A stretch of DNA of 64,000 nt, taken from contig NZ_QYYD01000006.1 of assembly GCF_003591005.1 (NCBI RefSeq), forward strand, positions 144,326 through 208,325, written 5' to 3'. How positions within the stretch are numbered: position 1 is the first letter of the stretch; each line of letters begins with the position of its first letter. The notes beneath the pieces are model-generated. The model saw only the letters and a list, made by a program, of their open reading frames with translations, had not been told where the DNA came from and did no database searches. Below are positions 27,008-36,589 of this stretch, piece after piece. The stretch comes from Rhodopseudomonas palustris. Lineage in GTDB: Bacteria; Pseudomonadota; Alphaproteobacteria; Rhizobiales; Xanthobacteraceae. A program made the position numbers and the translations under genes.

Positions 27008-28165
27008 ATGCTCTGTCAGCCGAAGCTCCAGCCGTCGCGATTCCTCAGCATGAAGCCGTTCTGGTCTCGATATCCCGCTCAGTGGCGCCCGCGCCGGCCG
27101 CAATGGGGGCTGGCGCTGCGCGTCACGCTGGCGTCGTTGCTGGCGCTTGCGGTCGCTCAGGCGCTGCATTTGCACTTGCCGCTGTGGGCGGTGCTGACCG
27201 CTATCATTGTCACCCAGCTCAGCGTCGGCCGCTCGGTGCAGATCGCGTTCGACTACCTGGTCGGTACCATCGGCGGCGCGATCTACGGCGGTGCCATCAC
27301 CATCCTGCTGCCGCACCACAACGAGCTGGAGCTGCTCGGCGTGCTGGCGCTGGTGGTGGCGCCGCTGGCGCTGCTTACCGCCATCAAGCCCTATTTCAAC
27401 GTCGCCACCGTCACCGCCATCATCGTGCTGCTGGTGCCAACCATGACCAAGGTGGCGCCGCTGGATTCGGCGATCGACCGGGTGCTGGAAGTCGCGGTCG
27501 GCGCGCTGACGGGGCTGTTGGTGTCGTTCCTGGTGCTGCCGTCCCGAGCCCAGGGGCTGGCGCTCGGCTCTGCGGCGCGTGCGCTCGACCTGATGGCGGT
27601 CGCGCTCGGTGAACTGCTCAACGGGCTGACCAAGGGGCTCGATACCAACGCGCTGCACCGGTTGCAGGACGGTATCGGCGAATCGCTGGTCAAGCTCACC
27701 GCGATCGGCGGCGAGGCCGAGCACGAGCGCGCCACCGGCCTGTCGACCGGCCCGGATCTCGCGCCGCTCAACCGCACGCTGCTGCGGCTGCGGCACGATC
27801 TGGTGATGGTCGGCCGCGCCGTCACGGCGCCGCTGCCGCCGCCGCTGAAAGACCGTCTCGGTCCGTCACTGGAGTCATTCCGCTCCGCGGCGACGCTGCA
27901 TCTCGCCGCCAGCGCGGCGGCGCTGCGCGACCGCTCGCCGCCGCCACCGCTGCGCGCCGTTACCGCGGCGCTCGACGCTTATGCGGCGGAGGTCCAGGCC
28001 GTGCGGCAGGACGGGCTGACGCGGGGACTTCCGAGCGATCAGCTGGAGCGGTTCTTCGCGCTCGGCTTCGCCATGGAGCAGCTGCGGCAGAATTTCGTCG
28101 ATCTGGAAATGCGCGTCGGCGAGTGGGCGAAGTCCCGGCCTGCGGGGTCCGCGAGCGCCGCCTGA
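27008..28165 (+). CDS. FUSC family aromatic-acid-exporter-like membrane protein
   Basis: A 385-residue protein with five or six N-terminal hydrophobic segments (about residues 35-185: VTLASLLALAVAQALHLHLP, WAVLTAIIVTQLSVGRS, LGVLALVVAPLALLTAI, ATVTAIIVLLVPTMT, GALTGLLVSFLVLPS) and a long cytoplasmic helical C-terminal half. This is the pattern of FUSC/AaeB-like proteins, often implicated in export of aromatic or phenolic acids. An alternative start is at 27050. The substrate is unknown. No membrane-fusion partner is adjacent. Confidence 0.82.
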   Translation: MLCQPKLQPSRFLSMKPFWSRYPAQWRPRRPQWGLALRVTLASLLALAVAQALHLHLPLWAVLTAIIVTQLSVGRSVQIAFDYLVGTIGGAIYGGAITILLPHHNELELLGVLALVVAPLALLTAIKPYFNVATVTAIIVLLVPTMTKVAPLDSAIDRVLEVAVGALTGLLVSFLVLPSRAQGLALGSAARALDLMAVALGELLNGLTKGLDTNALHRLQDGIGESLVKLTAIGGEAEHERATGLSTGPDLAPLNRTLLRLRHDLVMVGRAVTAPLPPPLKDRLGPSLESFRSAATLHLAASAAALRDRSPPPPLRAVTAALDAYAAEVQAVRQDGLTRGLPSDQLERFFALGFAMEQLRQNFVDLEMRVGEWAKSRPAGSASAA

Positions 28166-28168
28166 GTT

Positions 28169-28681
28169 TCAGCGCGTGCGTAGCGCTTCCAGCGCCAGTT
28201 CGCTGAGCCGCTCCGGGTCGTGTTCGCCGCGCGAGGCGTGTTCGAGGATACGGTCGGAGAGGAATTGCAGCACGCTCGACGGGGTCTGCAGCGGCAGTGT
28301 TTCGACGCAGCGCTCCAGCGCCTGCGACATCGCCGCCACCACCTGCGGGCTGAACGCGTGCGGGGTCGGCGCTGCCTCGCCGGGCGGCGGAGCGACCGGT
28401 GGTGCGACAGCGGTCTTGAGTTTGCTGCCGAGGCGGGCCGCTTCTTCCAGCACACACAAATGGATCAGTGCGGATTGCGCCAGCGTGTCTTCATCGCTCT
28501 CGCCGGCGCGCGCCAGCGCCACGATCCGGGCCGCCAGCCGCTTGCGGTTGTCGTCGGTGTCGGCGCGCGAGCCTTCGATCTCGATGAAGCGCTCCCAGGC
28601 GCTGTCGAACGCCCGCGCCAGTGCTGCGGTGCGCTCGTCGGGTGGCGATACGCCAGCACTATTGTCGGTGTCAGAATCCAC
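28169..28681 (-). CDS. Hypothetical protein
   Basis: A 170-residue soluble acidic protein, not recognised. Two helical stretches (about 15-90 and 115-168) are separated by a Pro-rich linker (VAPPVAPPPGEAAPTP). There are no motifs suggesting catalysis, metal binding or membrane insertion. The stop lies 3 bases after the stop of the FUSC gene on the opposite strand. Codon use is ordinary. It lies 42 bases downstream of the DUF2867 gene on the same strand and may be in an operon with the two genes before it. Confidence 0.65.
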   Translation of the reverse strand: MDSDTDNSAGVSPPDERTAALARAFDSAWERFIEIEGSRADTDDNRKRLAARIVALARAGESDEDTLAQSALIHLCVLEEAARLGSKLKTAVAPPVAPPPGEAAPTPHAFSPQVVAAMSQALERCVETLPLQTPSSVLQFLSDRILEHASRGEHDPERLSELALEALRTR

Positions 28682-28723
28682 GCTGCGCCAACCGTTGCCG
28701 TTCCCTGAAGTTCCGCCTCGGGA

Positions 28724-29197
28724 TCAATCCGCGAGCTGTCGCAGCATGGCACGCACCACCAGCCGGTGAAACGGCATAATCGTCGCCAGATAGATCCGGC
28801 CGAGCCGATTGTTGGTCCTCACCAGCGTCGAGGCGACAACGCGGCGGCCGGATGCATCGCCGTCAATCTCGATCACCAGACGGAAATCGAGATGGCTGTC
28901 GTCGAAACCGGCGACGAGGCGCTGCGGCGTCTCGCTTTTCACAGGAAAGATGCCGATCGTGTCACTTCCACCCGGCGGGTTCGGCTGCGGTCTCTTCAAT
29001 CCGAACGGCGCCACGATGAGATTGCGCAGCCGCATCAGGATGCCGATCCACTGCGGACCGCGTTCGATCATCCGTGTCGCAGCCGTCCGGGCATCGAGGG
29101 CTCGCCCGCCGATGCCGATGCTGAAGGCGTCGACGAACCCGGCGCCGGGCAGCACCGCGTCGCGGTCGACGGTCGGACGGATTTCCTGAACGGTCAT
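28724..29197 (-). CDS. DUF2867-like protein
   Basis: A 157-residue protein resembling the DUF2867 family, with a conserved-looking WIGILMRLRNLIVAPFGLK segment (about 49-67) and a C-terminal RTNNRLGRIYLATIMPFHRLVV motif (about 125-146). Function is unknown. The frame opens at 29305, but the ATG at 29197 follows GGAAGGTGCG and gives the compact start MTVQEIRPTVDRD. It follows the DUF2269 membrane protein gene by 17 bases on the same strand, so the two are probably co-transcribed. Confidence 0.75.
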   Translation of the reverse strand: MTVQEIRPTVDRDAVLPGAGFVDAFSIGIGGRALDARTAATRMIERGPQWIGILMRLRNLIVAPFGLKRPQPNPPGGSDTIGIFPVKSETPQRLVAGFDDSHLDFRLVIEIDGDASGRRVVASTLVRTNNRLGRIYLATIMPFHRLVVRAMLRQLAD

Positions 29198-29214
29198 CGC
29201 ACCTTCCCTGGCGT

Positions 29215-29691
29215 TCAGAACTTGATCACCATGACGAAGATCGCCGCGACCAGCGGCACGGTGGCGACGATGCCCCACACCAGCCAGCGCCGGGCGTCCC
29301 GCCAATAGCTGTCGGGGATCGGGCTGCCATCAGCGAAGCCGCGCGCGGCCCGGGCCTGGCGGATCTGCAGCGGAATCAGCACGCCGAGCCACATCATCCC
29401 GGAGACCGCGAACAGAATCTGTCCGGCGACCAGCCAGAACGAGCCGAACAGCGGCACGTCGCGCACCAGCGCGGCGCCATAACCGCCGACCATCACCAGC
29501 ACGATGCCGATCACCGTGAAGATGAAATCCGACACGGTGACGCCGCGCTGGGCGTGCGCGACGATCTTGGGATCGCGCGTCATGTCGGAAAACGCTTTCC
29601 AGAACGCCGTGATGGTGACGTTGCCGACCAGCACGACCACGCCGACGACGTGGAGAAACTTGAAGACGTCGTACATATGGTCCGACAACAT
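29215..29691 (-). CDS. DUF2269 family integral membrane protein
   Basis: A 158-residue membrane protein with four hydrophobic segments (around residues 10-30, 50-72, 80-105 and 135-155) and a first helix FLHVVGVVVLVGNVTITAFWK typical of the predicted integral membrane DUF2269 family. The function is unknown. The start may be 29691 or 29676. It lies first in a likely three-gene minus-strand unit (DUF2269, DUF2867, hypothetical). Confidence 0.78.
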   Translation of the reverse strand: MLSDHMYDVFKFLHVVGVVVLVGNVTITAFWKAFSDMTRDPKIVAHAQRGVTVSDFIFTVIGIVLVMVGGYGAALVRDVPLFGSFWLVAGQILFAVSGMMWLGVLIPLQIRQARAARGFADGSPIPDSYWRDARRWLVWGIVATVPLVAAIFVMVIKF

Positions 29692-29935
29692 TTACTCCGG
29701 TCCGGGCCTGCCGGTCAGCGCCGCGCCGCCATCAGACGAGCGCGGCGCCATGATCTGCTCGGGGTTTTCGGAGCGGTTGTCAAATCGACCTTCGTTGCGC
29801 GGCGACGGCCCGGTGCTGGCGCGGGCAGACGTCGAGGCTTGCGCGGTGGTGACGGTTGAGCCTTCGGGGCGGAGTTGTTAGCGTCGCCGGACGCGACATC
29901 GTGTCGTTCCGAGTTGCTTCGATCGCGGCGAACTG

Positions 29936-31306
29936 ATGAGTGCGCGTTTGACCACAGCCGTTTCCGAGCCTCGTTCATCCGCGACACCTGAGCATGGCGT
30001 CTCGCTCGCCGAGGCGACGACGGTGTGGCTGCGGATCGCGCTCTTATCGTTCGGCGGTCCCGCCGGGCAGATCGCCGTGATGCACCGCATCGTGGTCGAT
30101 GAGAAGCGCTGGGTGTCGGAGGAGCGGTTTCTGCATGCGCTGAACTATTGCATGCTGCTGCCCGGGCCGGAAGCCCAGCAACTCGCCACCTATCTGGGCT
30201 GGCTGATGCACGGCACACGCGGCGGACTGATCGCCGGCGGCCTGTTCATTTTGCCCGGCGCGATTGCCATCATGGCGCTCAGCGTCATCTACATCTCGTT
30301 CGGCCAGCTCGGCTTTGTGGCCGCATTGTTCTTCGGCCTGAAAGCGGCGGTACTGGCGATCGTGCTGCAGGCGGTGGCGCGGGTCGGCGGCCGGGCGTTG
30401 AAGACGCCACTGATGCGGGCGCTCGCGGTACTGGCGCTGCTGGCGATCATGATTTTCGACGTGCCGTTTCCACTCATCGTGCTCGGCGCCGGACTGATCG
30501 GCTGGCTCGGCAGCCGCATCGGCTGGATGCCGGCGCGGGTGGTCACCGACGGCAGCAATGACGACGAACGGGTGGCGGCAGCAAGTTCGTCCGCGCAGCC
30601 GCTGCGCGTGGCGGCGGTGTGGCTGGTGCTGTGGCTGGCACCGGTGGCGGCGCTGCTGATCGCGTTCGGGCCGGACAACGTCTTCAGCCAGCTCGCGGTG
30701 TTCTTTTCCAAGATGGCGCTGGTGACGTTCGGCGGCGCCTACGCGGTGCTGGCCTATGTGGCCCAGCTCGCGGTCGATCACTACGGCTGGCTGCGCCCCG
30801 GCGAAATGCTCGACGGCCTCGGCATGGCGGAGACGACGCCTGGGCCGCTGATCATGGTGCTGCAATTCGTCGGCTATGTCGCGGCCTATCGGGCGCCCGG
30901 GGCGTTGCCGCCGGTGGCAGCCGGCGTGCTCGGCGGCCTGCTCACCACCTGGGTGACGTTCGCGCCGTGCTTCCTGTGGATCTTCCTTGGCGCACCCTAC
31001 ATCGAGCGGCTGCGTGGCAACGCGGCACTGTCGGCAGCGCTTGCGGCCATTACGGCGGCGGTCGTCGGGGTGATGCTCAACCTCGCGCTGTGGTTCGCGC
31101 TTCACACCATCTTCCACGAGGTACGGAAGCTGCCGGTTGCCGGACTGTGGCTCGACGTCCCGGTGCTGACCAGCTTCGATCCGTGGGCGGCGGCGCTGGC
31201 CGCGGCCGCGATGGTGGCGGTGTTTTATTTGAGGGCCGGCACCGCTGCCGTGCTGTTGTTGTGCGCCGGTACCGGGCTTGGCCTGCATCTCGTCGGATTG
31301 ATCTGA
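29936..31306 (+). CDS. chrA: Chromate efflux transporter, CHR family (ChrA-like)
   Basis: A 456-residue membrane protein of the CHR superfamily, long-chain type with two homologous halves. The N-terminal half starts LRIALLSFGGPAGQIAVMH and has YCMLLPGPEAQQLATYLGW; the second half repeats the pattern as ALVTFGGAYAVLAYVAQLAV and MAETTPGPLIMVLQFVGY. About ten hydrophobic segments are seen. Characterised members export chromate by proton motive force; others have unknown substrates. No chrB regulator is adjacent, so resistance to chromate is an inference. The 244-base gap before it shows no recognised element. Confidence 0.85.
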   Translation: MSARLTTAVSEPRSSATPEHGVSLAEATTVWLRIALLSFGGPAGQIAVMHRIVVDEKRWVSEERFLHALNYCMLLPGPEAQQLATYLGWLMHGTRGGLIAGGLFILPGAIAIMALSVIYISFGQLGFVAALFFGLKAAVLAIVLQAVARVGGRALKTPLMRALAVLALLAIMIFDVPFPLIVLGAGLIGWLGSRIGWMPARVVTDGSNDDERVAAASSSAQPLRVAAVWLVLWLAPVAALLIAFGPDNVFSQLAVFFSKMALVTFGGAYAVLAYVAQLAVDHYGWLRPGEMLDGLGMAETTPGPLIMVLQFVGYVAAYRAPGALPPVAAGVLGGLLTTWVTFAPCFLWIFLGAPYIERLRGNAALSAALAAITAAVVGVMLNLALWFALHTIFHEVRKLPVAGLWLDVPVLTSFDPWAAALAAAAMVAVFYLRAGTAAVLLLCAGTGLGLHLVGLI

Positions 31307-31449
31307 GCAGGGTTGCGGGAACTATCCCGCCGGCGAGTTCTTCATGCTGCACTGCGTCACCCGGGCACAATCAGCGTCGGGTCCATTCCATATTGCAGTG
31401 CAGCAACTATATGAGCTTGCGCCTGCGGGCTGACCGATCAGGAGCTGCC

Positions 31450-32616
31450 GTGTCGCTTAAACATACCATCGACTTCCTCGCCAATCTGCCGAAAGCAAAC
31501 GTTCTCAGTGGCTTGGAGGGTCACAGCGGAGCCGCCGCGGCCGCCAGCCCGCTGCTCGAAACCGCGGAGTTCGGCGCCAATCCCGGCAACCTCCGGATGC
31601 TGTCGTTCGTCCCCGAGGGACTGTCGCAACGCATCCCTCTGGTCGTCGTGCTGCATGGCTGCACCCAGACGGCGGCGGGCTACGACATCGGTGCCGGCTG
31701 GTCGACGCTGGCGCGACGTTACGGTTTTGCCCTGCTGGTGCCGGAGCAGAAGCGCGCCAACAATCCGAATGCCTGTTTCAACTGGTTCGTCCCGGAGGAC
31801 ATTCACCGCGATCACGGCGAAGCCGGTTCGATCCGGCAGATGGTCGAGCATCTGGCGCAGCATCACAGCATCGACCGTGCCCGGATTTACGTCACCGGCC
31901 TGTCAGCCGGTGGTGCGATGGCGGCGGTGATGCTGGCGACCTATCCGGACGTGTTCGCCGGCGGTGCCGTGATCGCCGGCCTGCCTTACGGCGTCGCCAC
32001 CAATGTACGGCAGGCGCTGAAGGAAATGCGGCAGCCGTCGCAGCATTCGGCGCGTCAGCTCGGTGACCTGGTCCGCAAGGCGTCATCGCATCGCGGGCCG
32101 TGGCCGAAGCTGTCGGTATGGCACGGCAGTGCCGACCGGACCGTCAACGACAAGAATGCCGACGCCCTGGTGCGGCAGTGGCTCGATCTGCACGGTCTGC
32201 CCGAAGCACCAACGAAGCAGCGCAAGGTCGACGGCTTTCCGCATCAAGTGTGGGCAAACTCCAGCGGCGAGCCCACGGTGGAGTCATACACCATCACCAA
32301 CATGGCTCACGGCACCCCGCTCGGCCGCGCCAATGATGAAGCATTCGGCGTTCCCGGGCCGTATCTGCTGGACGCCGGCATCTCGTCGTCGCACCACATC
32401 GCCGCCTTCTTCGGCCTCACCGGCCGCGTTCATCACCGCAAAGCGGTGGCGAAGGCCGCGCCGAAACCGGAGCGCGAGCCTGTCGCAGAGAGCCATTCGG
32501 GCGCCGCACGAGCCCGTGCGGCAGGCCGTGCGCAGACGCCACCGCGCGATCGTCGCGGTCTGGACGTCAACGGCGTCATCACCCGCGCCCTTACGGCGGC
32601 TGGCCTGATCAAATAA
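31450..32616 (+). CDS. PHB depolymerase family esterase
   Basis: A 388-residue alpha/beta hydrolase of the esterase/PHB-depolymerase family. Motifs are LVVVLHGCTQTAAGYD (oxyanion region), lipase box GLSAGG (nucleophile Ser, about residue 157), WHGSADRTVND (Asp) and NMAHGTPL (His). No secretion signal is seen, unlike extracellular depolymerases, so an intracellular or different polyester or feruloyl-type substrate is possible. The tail (about 330-388) is basic and low-complexity. The GTG at 31450 is chosen because AGGAG lies five bases before it; the ATG at 31411 has no ribosome site, and the longer open frame before it overlaps chrA out of frame. Confidence 0.85.
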   Translation: MSLKHTIDFLANLPKANVLSGLEGHSGAAAAASPLLETAEFGANPGNLRMLSFVPEGLSQRIPLVVVLHGCTQTAAGYDIGAGWSTLARRYGFALLVPEQKRANNPNACFNWFVPEDIHRDHGEAGSIRQMVEHLAQHHSIDRARIYVTGLSAGGAMAAVMLATYPDVFAGGAVIAGLPYGVATNVRQALKEMRQPSQHSARQLGDLVRKASSHRGPWPKLSVWHGSADRTVNDKNADALVRQWLDLHGLPEAPTKQRKVDGFPHQVWANSSGEPTVESYTITNMAHGTPLGRANDEAFGVPGPYLLDAGISSSHHIAAFFGLTGRVHHRKAVAKAAPKPEREPVAESHSGAARARAAGRAQTPPRDRRGLDVNGVITRALTAAGLIK

Positions 32617-32721
32617 GTACGCTTCGGGACCAACTTAGGAGTTCCGCCTTGCCGGCATGGCTTGCAGGCGCGGTGGACGGTGTTAGGGTGACCGCCAGGG
32701 GCGCGACCCTTCTCCTGTCAG

Positions 32722-35202
32722 ATGCTGGACCCGAAGCCTTCCCACATTCCGGACTTCCTGACCCGCGGCGGTGAGCTCGGCGCGCTGATCCGTGCCTATG
32801 ATTGGGCGGCTTCGCCGCTGGGGCCGCCGCAGGGCTGGCCGCAGGGACTGCGCACCGCGCTGCGCATCGTGCTGAACACGCACCATCCAATGCTGGTGTG
32901 GTGGGGCCCCGAGCTCATCCAGTTCTACAACGACGCTTATCGCGAACTGATCGGGCCGGAGCGTCATCCCAGCGCGCTCGGTCAGCGGGCCCGCGACTGC
33001 TGGCCGGAGTTCTGGGACTCGCTGAAGCCGAAAATCGAGCAGACCCTGAGCGGTGGCGAGCCGATCTGGCGCGAGAACGAACTGGTGCCGGTGCTGCGCC
33101 ATGGCCGGCTTGAAGACATTTATTGGACCTATGGGTTCAGCCCGATCGATCAGGACGGCAAGGTGGGCGGCGTGCTGGTGGTCTGCCGCGACGTCACCGG
33201 CGACGTGCTGGCATCGCAACAGCTGCGCGACCGTGAGGCCGAGCTGGCGCGGGTGCAGCAGATCGGTCGGATCGGGGGGCTCGAGGTCGATCTGCGATCC
33301 GGCTTCCGCAACCGGCGCTCGCCAGAGTATCTGCTGGTCCACGGCCTGCCGCCGGATGCGACCAACGAGACCCACGAGGATTGGGTGCGGCGCGTCCATT
33401 CCGAAGATCGCGAAGCCACCGAGCGGCAATTTGTCGAGGCCGTGAGGGGCACGACGCGCGACTACCTGGCGCGCTATCGCATCGTCCGGCCGAGCGACGG
33501 CGAAATCCGCTGGATTTCGGTACGCTCGGTGATCGAGCGCGACGAGGACGGCAAGGCGCTGCGGCTGGTCGGCGCCCATATCGACGTCACCGAACAAGTC
33601 GAGGCCGAGCAGCGTCTGCAGGCCAGCGAGGAGGCCGCGCGCCGGCTGGCCGATCAGCTGGCGCAGCTCAACACCACGCTCGAACAGCGTGTGCAGGAGA
33701 AGACCCGCGAGCGCGATCGGATCTGGAACGTTTCACAGGACCTGTTGCTGGTCGCGGGGCAGGACGGTGTGTGGCGCACGGTCAATCCGGCCTGGACGGC
33801 GACGCTGGGCTGGGCGGCCGATGAGCTGCTCGACCGGACTTCTGAATGGCTGGAGCATCCGGCCGACGAGGCAATCACGCGGCGGCAATTCGGCCGGCTC
33901 GCCACCGGCGGCACGGTGCGGTTCGAAAGCCGCATCCGCCACAAGGACGGCAGCTATCGCTGGCTGTCCTGGACCGGCGTCGCCGATGCCGAGGCGATCT
34001 ACGCGGTAGCGCGCGATATCACCGCCGACAAGGCCGCCGCCGAGCGGCTACGCCTCGCCGAAGAGGCGCTGCGGCAGTCGCAGAAGATGGAGGCGGTCGG
34101 CCAGCTCACCGGCGGCATCGCGCACGACTTCAACAATCTGCTGACCGGCATCGTCGGCTCGCTCGATCTGATGCAGACCCGGCTCGGGCAGGGGCGGCTC
34201 GACAATATCGGCCGCTACATCGGCGCAGCGATGACCTCCGCCAACCGGGCCGCTGCACTGACGCATCGGCTGCTCGCGTTCGCGCGCCGCCAGCCGCTGG
34301 TACCCAAGCCGGTCGAGGTCAATCAGCTCGTGGTGTCGCTGGAAGATCTACTGAGGCGAACCATCGGCGAGGCGATCGATCTGTCGATCATGGCGGCGCC
34401 GGGCGTATGGCTGACGCTTTGCGATCCCAACCAGCTCGAAAGCGCGCTGCTCAACCTCGCCATCAATGCGCGCGATGCGATGCCGAACGGCGGACGACTG
34501 ACGATCTCCACCCGCAACTGCAGCTTCGATGCGGCCGAAATGCCGGCGCTGGAGCCGGGCGACTACGTCTGCCTGACCGTGGCGGATAGCGGCACCGGCA
34601 TGAGCGAGGAGGTCGCCGCCCGGGCGTTCGATCCGTTCTTCACGACAAAGCCGCTGGGGCAGGGCACCGGTCTCGGGCTGTCGATGATCTACGGCTTCGC
34701 GCAGCAATCGCACGGCCATGCCAGCATCACCAGCAAGCTCGGCGAAGGCACGGCTGTGACCCTGTATCTGCCGCGCGATGGCAGCGAAGCGGAGCTGCGG
34801 CCCGATCCGGCGATCCGGCCGGAGCAACCCGCCGCGCGCGGCGAGACCGTGCTGGTGATCGAAGACGAAGCGGTGGTGCGCGGCGTCATCACCGAGATGC
34901 TGCGCGATCACGACTATCACGTTCGTGAAGCCATCGACGGGCCGTCGGGATTGGCGATCCTGCTGGCCGACACGTCGATCGATCTCCTGCTGTCGGACAT
35001 CGGCCTGCCGGGTCTCAACGGACGGCAGCTCGCCGACCAGGCGCGGCTCGCTCGGCCGAAGCTGAAGGTGCTGCTGATGACCGGCTACGCCGAGAGCGCC
35101 GCCATGACCGAAGACATCGCCGAAGCCGGCATGGAGCTGATTACCAAGCCGTTCGACCTCGGCGATTTGCTGACACGCGTTCGCGCATTGGTGGCCAAGT
35201 AG
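32722..35202 (+). CDS. Hybrid sensor histidine kinase with PAS domains and receiver
   Basis: An 826-residue cytosolic hybrid kinase. The N-terminal PAS-like domain (about 25-155, with [18 protein letters not shown]) is followed by two further PAS segments (about 175-300 and 330-440), a HisKA domain with H-box [20 protein letters not shown] (about 460-475), a HATPase domain (N box [16 protein letters not shown] box [12 protein letters not shown], about 570-690) and a C-terminal receiver ([11 protein letters not shown] with the phospho-acceptor Asp, about 755). No transmembrane segment is present, so the signal is likely cytosolic. No separate response regulator gene is adjacent. Confidence 0.92.
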   Translation: MLDPKPSHIPDFLTRGGELGALIRAYDWAASPLGPPQGWPQGLRTALRIVLNTHHPMLVWWGPELIQFYNDAYRELIGPERHPSALGQRARDCWPEFWDSLKPKIEQTLSGGEPIWRENELVPVLRHGRLEDIYWTYGFSPIDQDGKVGGVLVVCRDVTGDVLASQQLRDREAELARVQQIGRIGGLEVDLRSGFRNRRSPEYLLVHGLPPDATNETHEDWVRRVHSEDREATERQFVEAVRGTTRDYLARYRIVRPSDGEIRWISVRSVIERDEDGKALRLVGAHIDVTEQVEAEQRLQASEEAARRLADQLAQLNTTLEQRVQEKTRERDRIWNVSQDLLLVAGQDGVWRTVNPAWTATLGWAADELLDRTSEWLEHPADEAITRRQFGRLATGGTVRFESRIRHKDGSYRWLSWTGVADAEAIYAVARDITADKAAAERLRLAEEALRQSQKMEAVGQLTGGIAHDFNNLLTGIVGSLDLMQTRLGQGRLDNIGRYIGAAMTSANRAAALTHRLLAFARRQPLVPKPVEVNQLVVSLEDLLRRTIGEAIDLSIMAAPGVWLTLCDPNQLESALLNLAINARDAMPNGGRLTISTRNCSFDAAEMPALEPGDYVCLTVADSGTGMSEEVAARAFDPFFTTKPLGQGTGLGLSMIYGFAQQSHGHASITSKLGEGTAVTLYLPRDGSEAELRPDPAIRPEQPAARGETVLVIEDEAVVRGVITEMLRDHDYHVREAIDGPSGLAILLADTSIDLLLSDIGLPGLNGRQLADQARLARPKLKVLLMTGYAESAAMTEDIAEAGMELITKPFDLGDLLTRVRALVAK

Positions 35203-35334
35203 TTCCAGTCTGAACGCTTGTTCAGCCTCGGCTAACTGCTTTGAATTTTAGCGTACCAACTCGGCGGCGAGGCCGGAACCGTTTTCGATGCGGCGACTTG
35301 TCGGTGCGCATTCCCGAACACGGAGACGAAACTC

Positions 35335-35751
35335 ATGAAACGCTTTATCGGAACCGCCGCGGTGATCCTCGCGCTTGCCGCCCCTGCCGTTGCCAACGCC
35401 CAGGGCGTCCCGGGCGGCGTCGAACGCGGAGCGCGTGAAGGCGAACGCGCAGCCGGCCCGCTCGGCGCGGTTGTAGGTGGCACCATCGGCGGCGTCGTCG
35501 GCGGCGTCAGCGGTATTCTCGGCGTCGACGATCGTCCGCGTTTCCACTCCTACGTCGTCGAGCAGCGCCGTCCGTCCTATACCTATCGTGACGAACTGCG
35601 CGTCGGCGCCGTTCTGCCGGCCGAAGGCGTGACCTACTACGAAGTGCCGGATCGCTTCACTGCCGCTCGCGAGTATCGCTACACCGTGGTGAACGGCCGC
35701 ACCGTTCTGGTCGAACCGCGCACCCACCGCGTGGTCGAGATCATCGACTAA
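35335..35751 (+). CDS. DUF1236 family secreted protein
   Basis: A 138-residue small exported protein. Signal peptide: MKRFIGTAAVILALAAPAVA, cleavage near ANA. A Gly-rich segment (about 40-65, GAVVGGTIGGVVGGVSG) follows, then a C-terminal DUF1236 domain (about 80-138) with YRDELRVGAVLP, YYEVPDRF and YRYTVVNGRTVLVEP. Such proteins are common in Rhizobiales and Bradyrhizobium-like genomes and their role is unknown. The Gly-rich part resembles glycine-zipper segments that can associate with membranes. A terminator hairpin follows at 35776. Confidence 0.85.
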   Translation: MKRFIGTAAVILALAAPAVANAQGVPGGVERGAREGERAAGPLGAVVGGTIGGVVGGVSGILGVDDRPRFHSYVVEQRRPSYTYRDELRVGAVLPAEGVTYYEVPDRFTAAREYRYTVVNGRTVLVEPRTHRVVEIID

Positions 35752-35775
35752 TCACTGGCATTGCAATGACGTGAT

Positions 35776-35800
35776 AGGCGGGTCGCCGAGCGGCCCGCCT
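35776..35800 (+). terminator. Terminator hairpin after the DUF1236 gene
   Basis: AGGCGGG and CCCGCCT form a seven-base stem around a GC-rich loop, followed by GTTCGTTTG. It lies 25 bases after the DUF1236 stop and just before the stop of the convergent MBL gene. Confidence 0.6.
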
Positions 35801-35820
35801 GTTCGTTTGTCACGCGCCGT

Positions 35821-36477
35821 TCAGGTCAGAAACGGGTTGGTCTGGCGTTCCTGGCCGATGCTCGATCCAGGGCCATGGCCGCAGATGAAGCCGACGTCGT
35901 CGCCGAGCGGCAGTAGCTTGTCGGTGATCGAGGCGATCAGGGTGGCGTGGTCGCCACCCGGCAGGTCGGTGCGGCCGACCGAGCCGGCAAACAGCACGTC
36001 GCCGACCAGCGCGAAACGCATCGCCTCGTTGAAAAATACCACGCTGCCCGGCGAATGGCCGGGGCAATGCAGCACCTGGAATTTCAGCTCGCCGATTTCG
36101 ACGCTGTCGCCCTGATCGAGCCAACGATCCGTGGTGACGTCGCGCACGCCGTCGATGCCGAAGCTGCGGCCGCTGTTCACCACATTCTCGAGCAGGAACT
36201 GGTCGTCGCGATGCGGGCCGATGATCTGCACCTTGAGCGCCTCGCGCAGTTCGGCGGCCCCGCCGACATGGTCGATATGGCCGTGCGTGAGCCAGATCGC
36301 CTCGACGCTGACGCCGACCTTTTCGATCGCAGCGAGAATCTCCGGCACATCGCCGCCGGGATCGATTACCACCGCCTTGCGGGTGGCCTCGCACCACAGC
36401 AGCGTGCAGTTCTGCTGAAACGGCGTGACGGGAATGATCGTGGCGCCGGCTTTGGCTTTGGTCTGGGTTTCGGTCAT
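35821..36477 (-). CDS. MBL-fold metallo-hydrolase (glyoxalase II-like)
   Basis: A 218-residue metallo-beta-lactamase-fold hydrolase. The metal motif THGHIDHVGG (HxHxDH, about residues 57-66) is present, and further ligands are in LHCPGHSPGSVVF (about 138) and the Asp in ALVGDVLFAGSVGR (about 162). It is shorter than true glyoxalase II, like the YcbL group. The start at 36477 (MTETQTKAK) is preferred; the frame opens at 36579. It follows asd on the same strand after a 112-base gap. Probable thioester or related hydrolase; substrate not determined. Confidence 0.88.
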   Translation of the reverse strand: MTETQTKAKAGATIIPVTPFQQNCTLLWCEATRKAVVIDPGGDVPEILAAIEKVGVSVEAIWLTHGHIDHVGGAAELREALKVQIIGPHRDDQFLLENVVNSGRSFGIDGVRDVTTDRWLDQGDSVEIGELKFQVLHCPGHSPGSVVFFNEAMRFALVGDVLFAGSVGRTDLPGGDHATLIASITDKLLPLGDDVGFICGHGPGSSIGQERQTNPFLT

Positions 36478-36589
36478 GCGACCAGAATGCCCTGCGGCGG
36501 CAGGCAAGTCAAAACCGCGGTGTCCGTAAGATGTCCTGCATGGCCGGCTCGACGTGGTCGAGCCAGGCCATGCAGCCAACGATCGCGAA

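Noticed and set aside
30619..31449. Upstream extension of the esterase frame into chrA
   Set aside because: Overlaps chrA out of frame and reads as low-complexity sequence; a GTG with a good ribosome site gives the right N-terminus.
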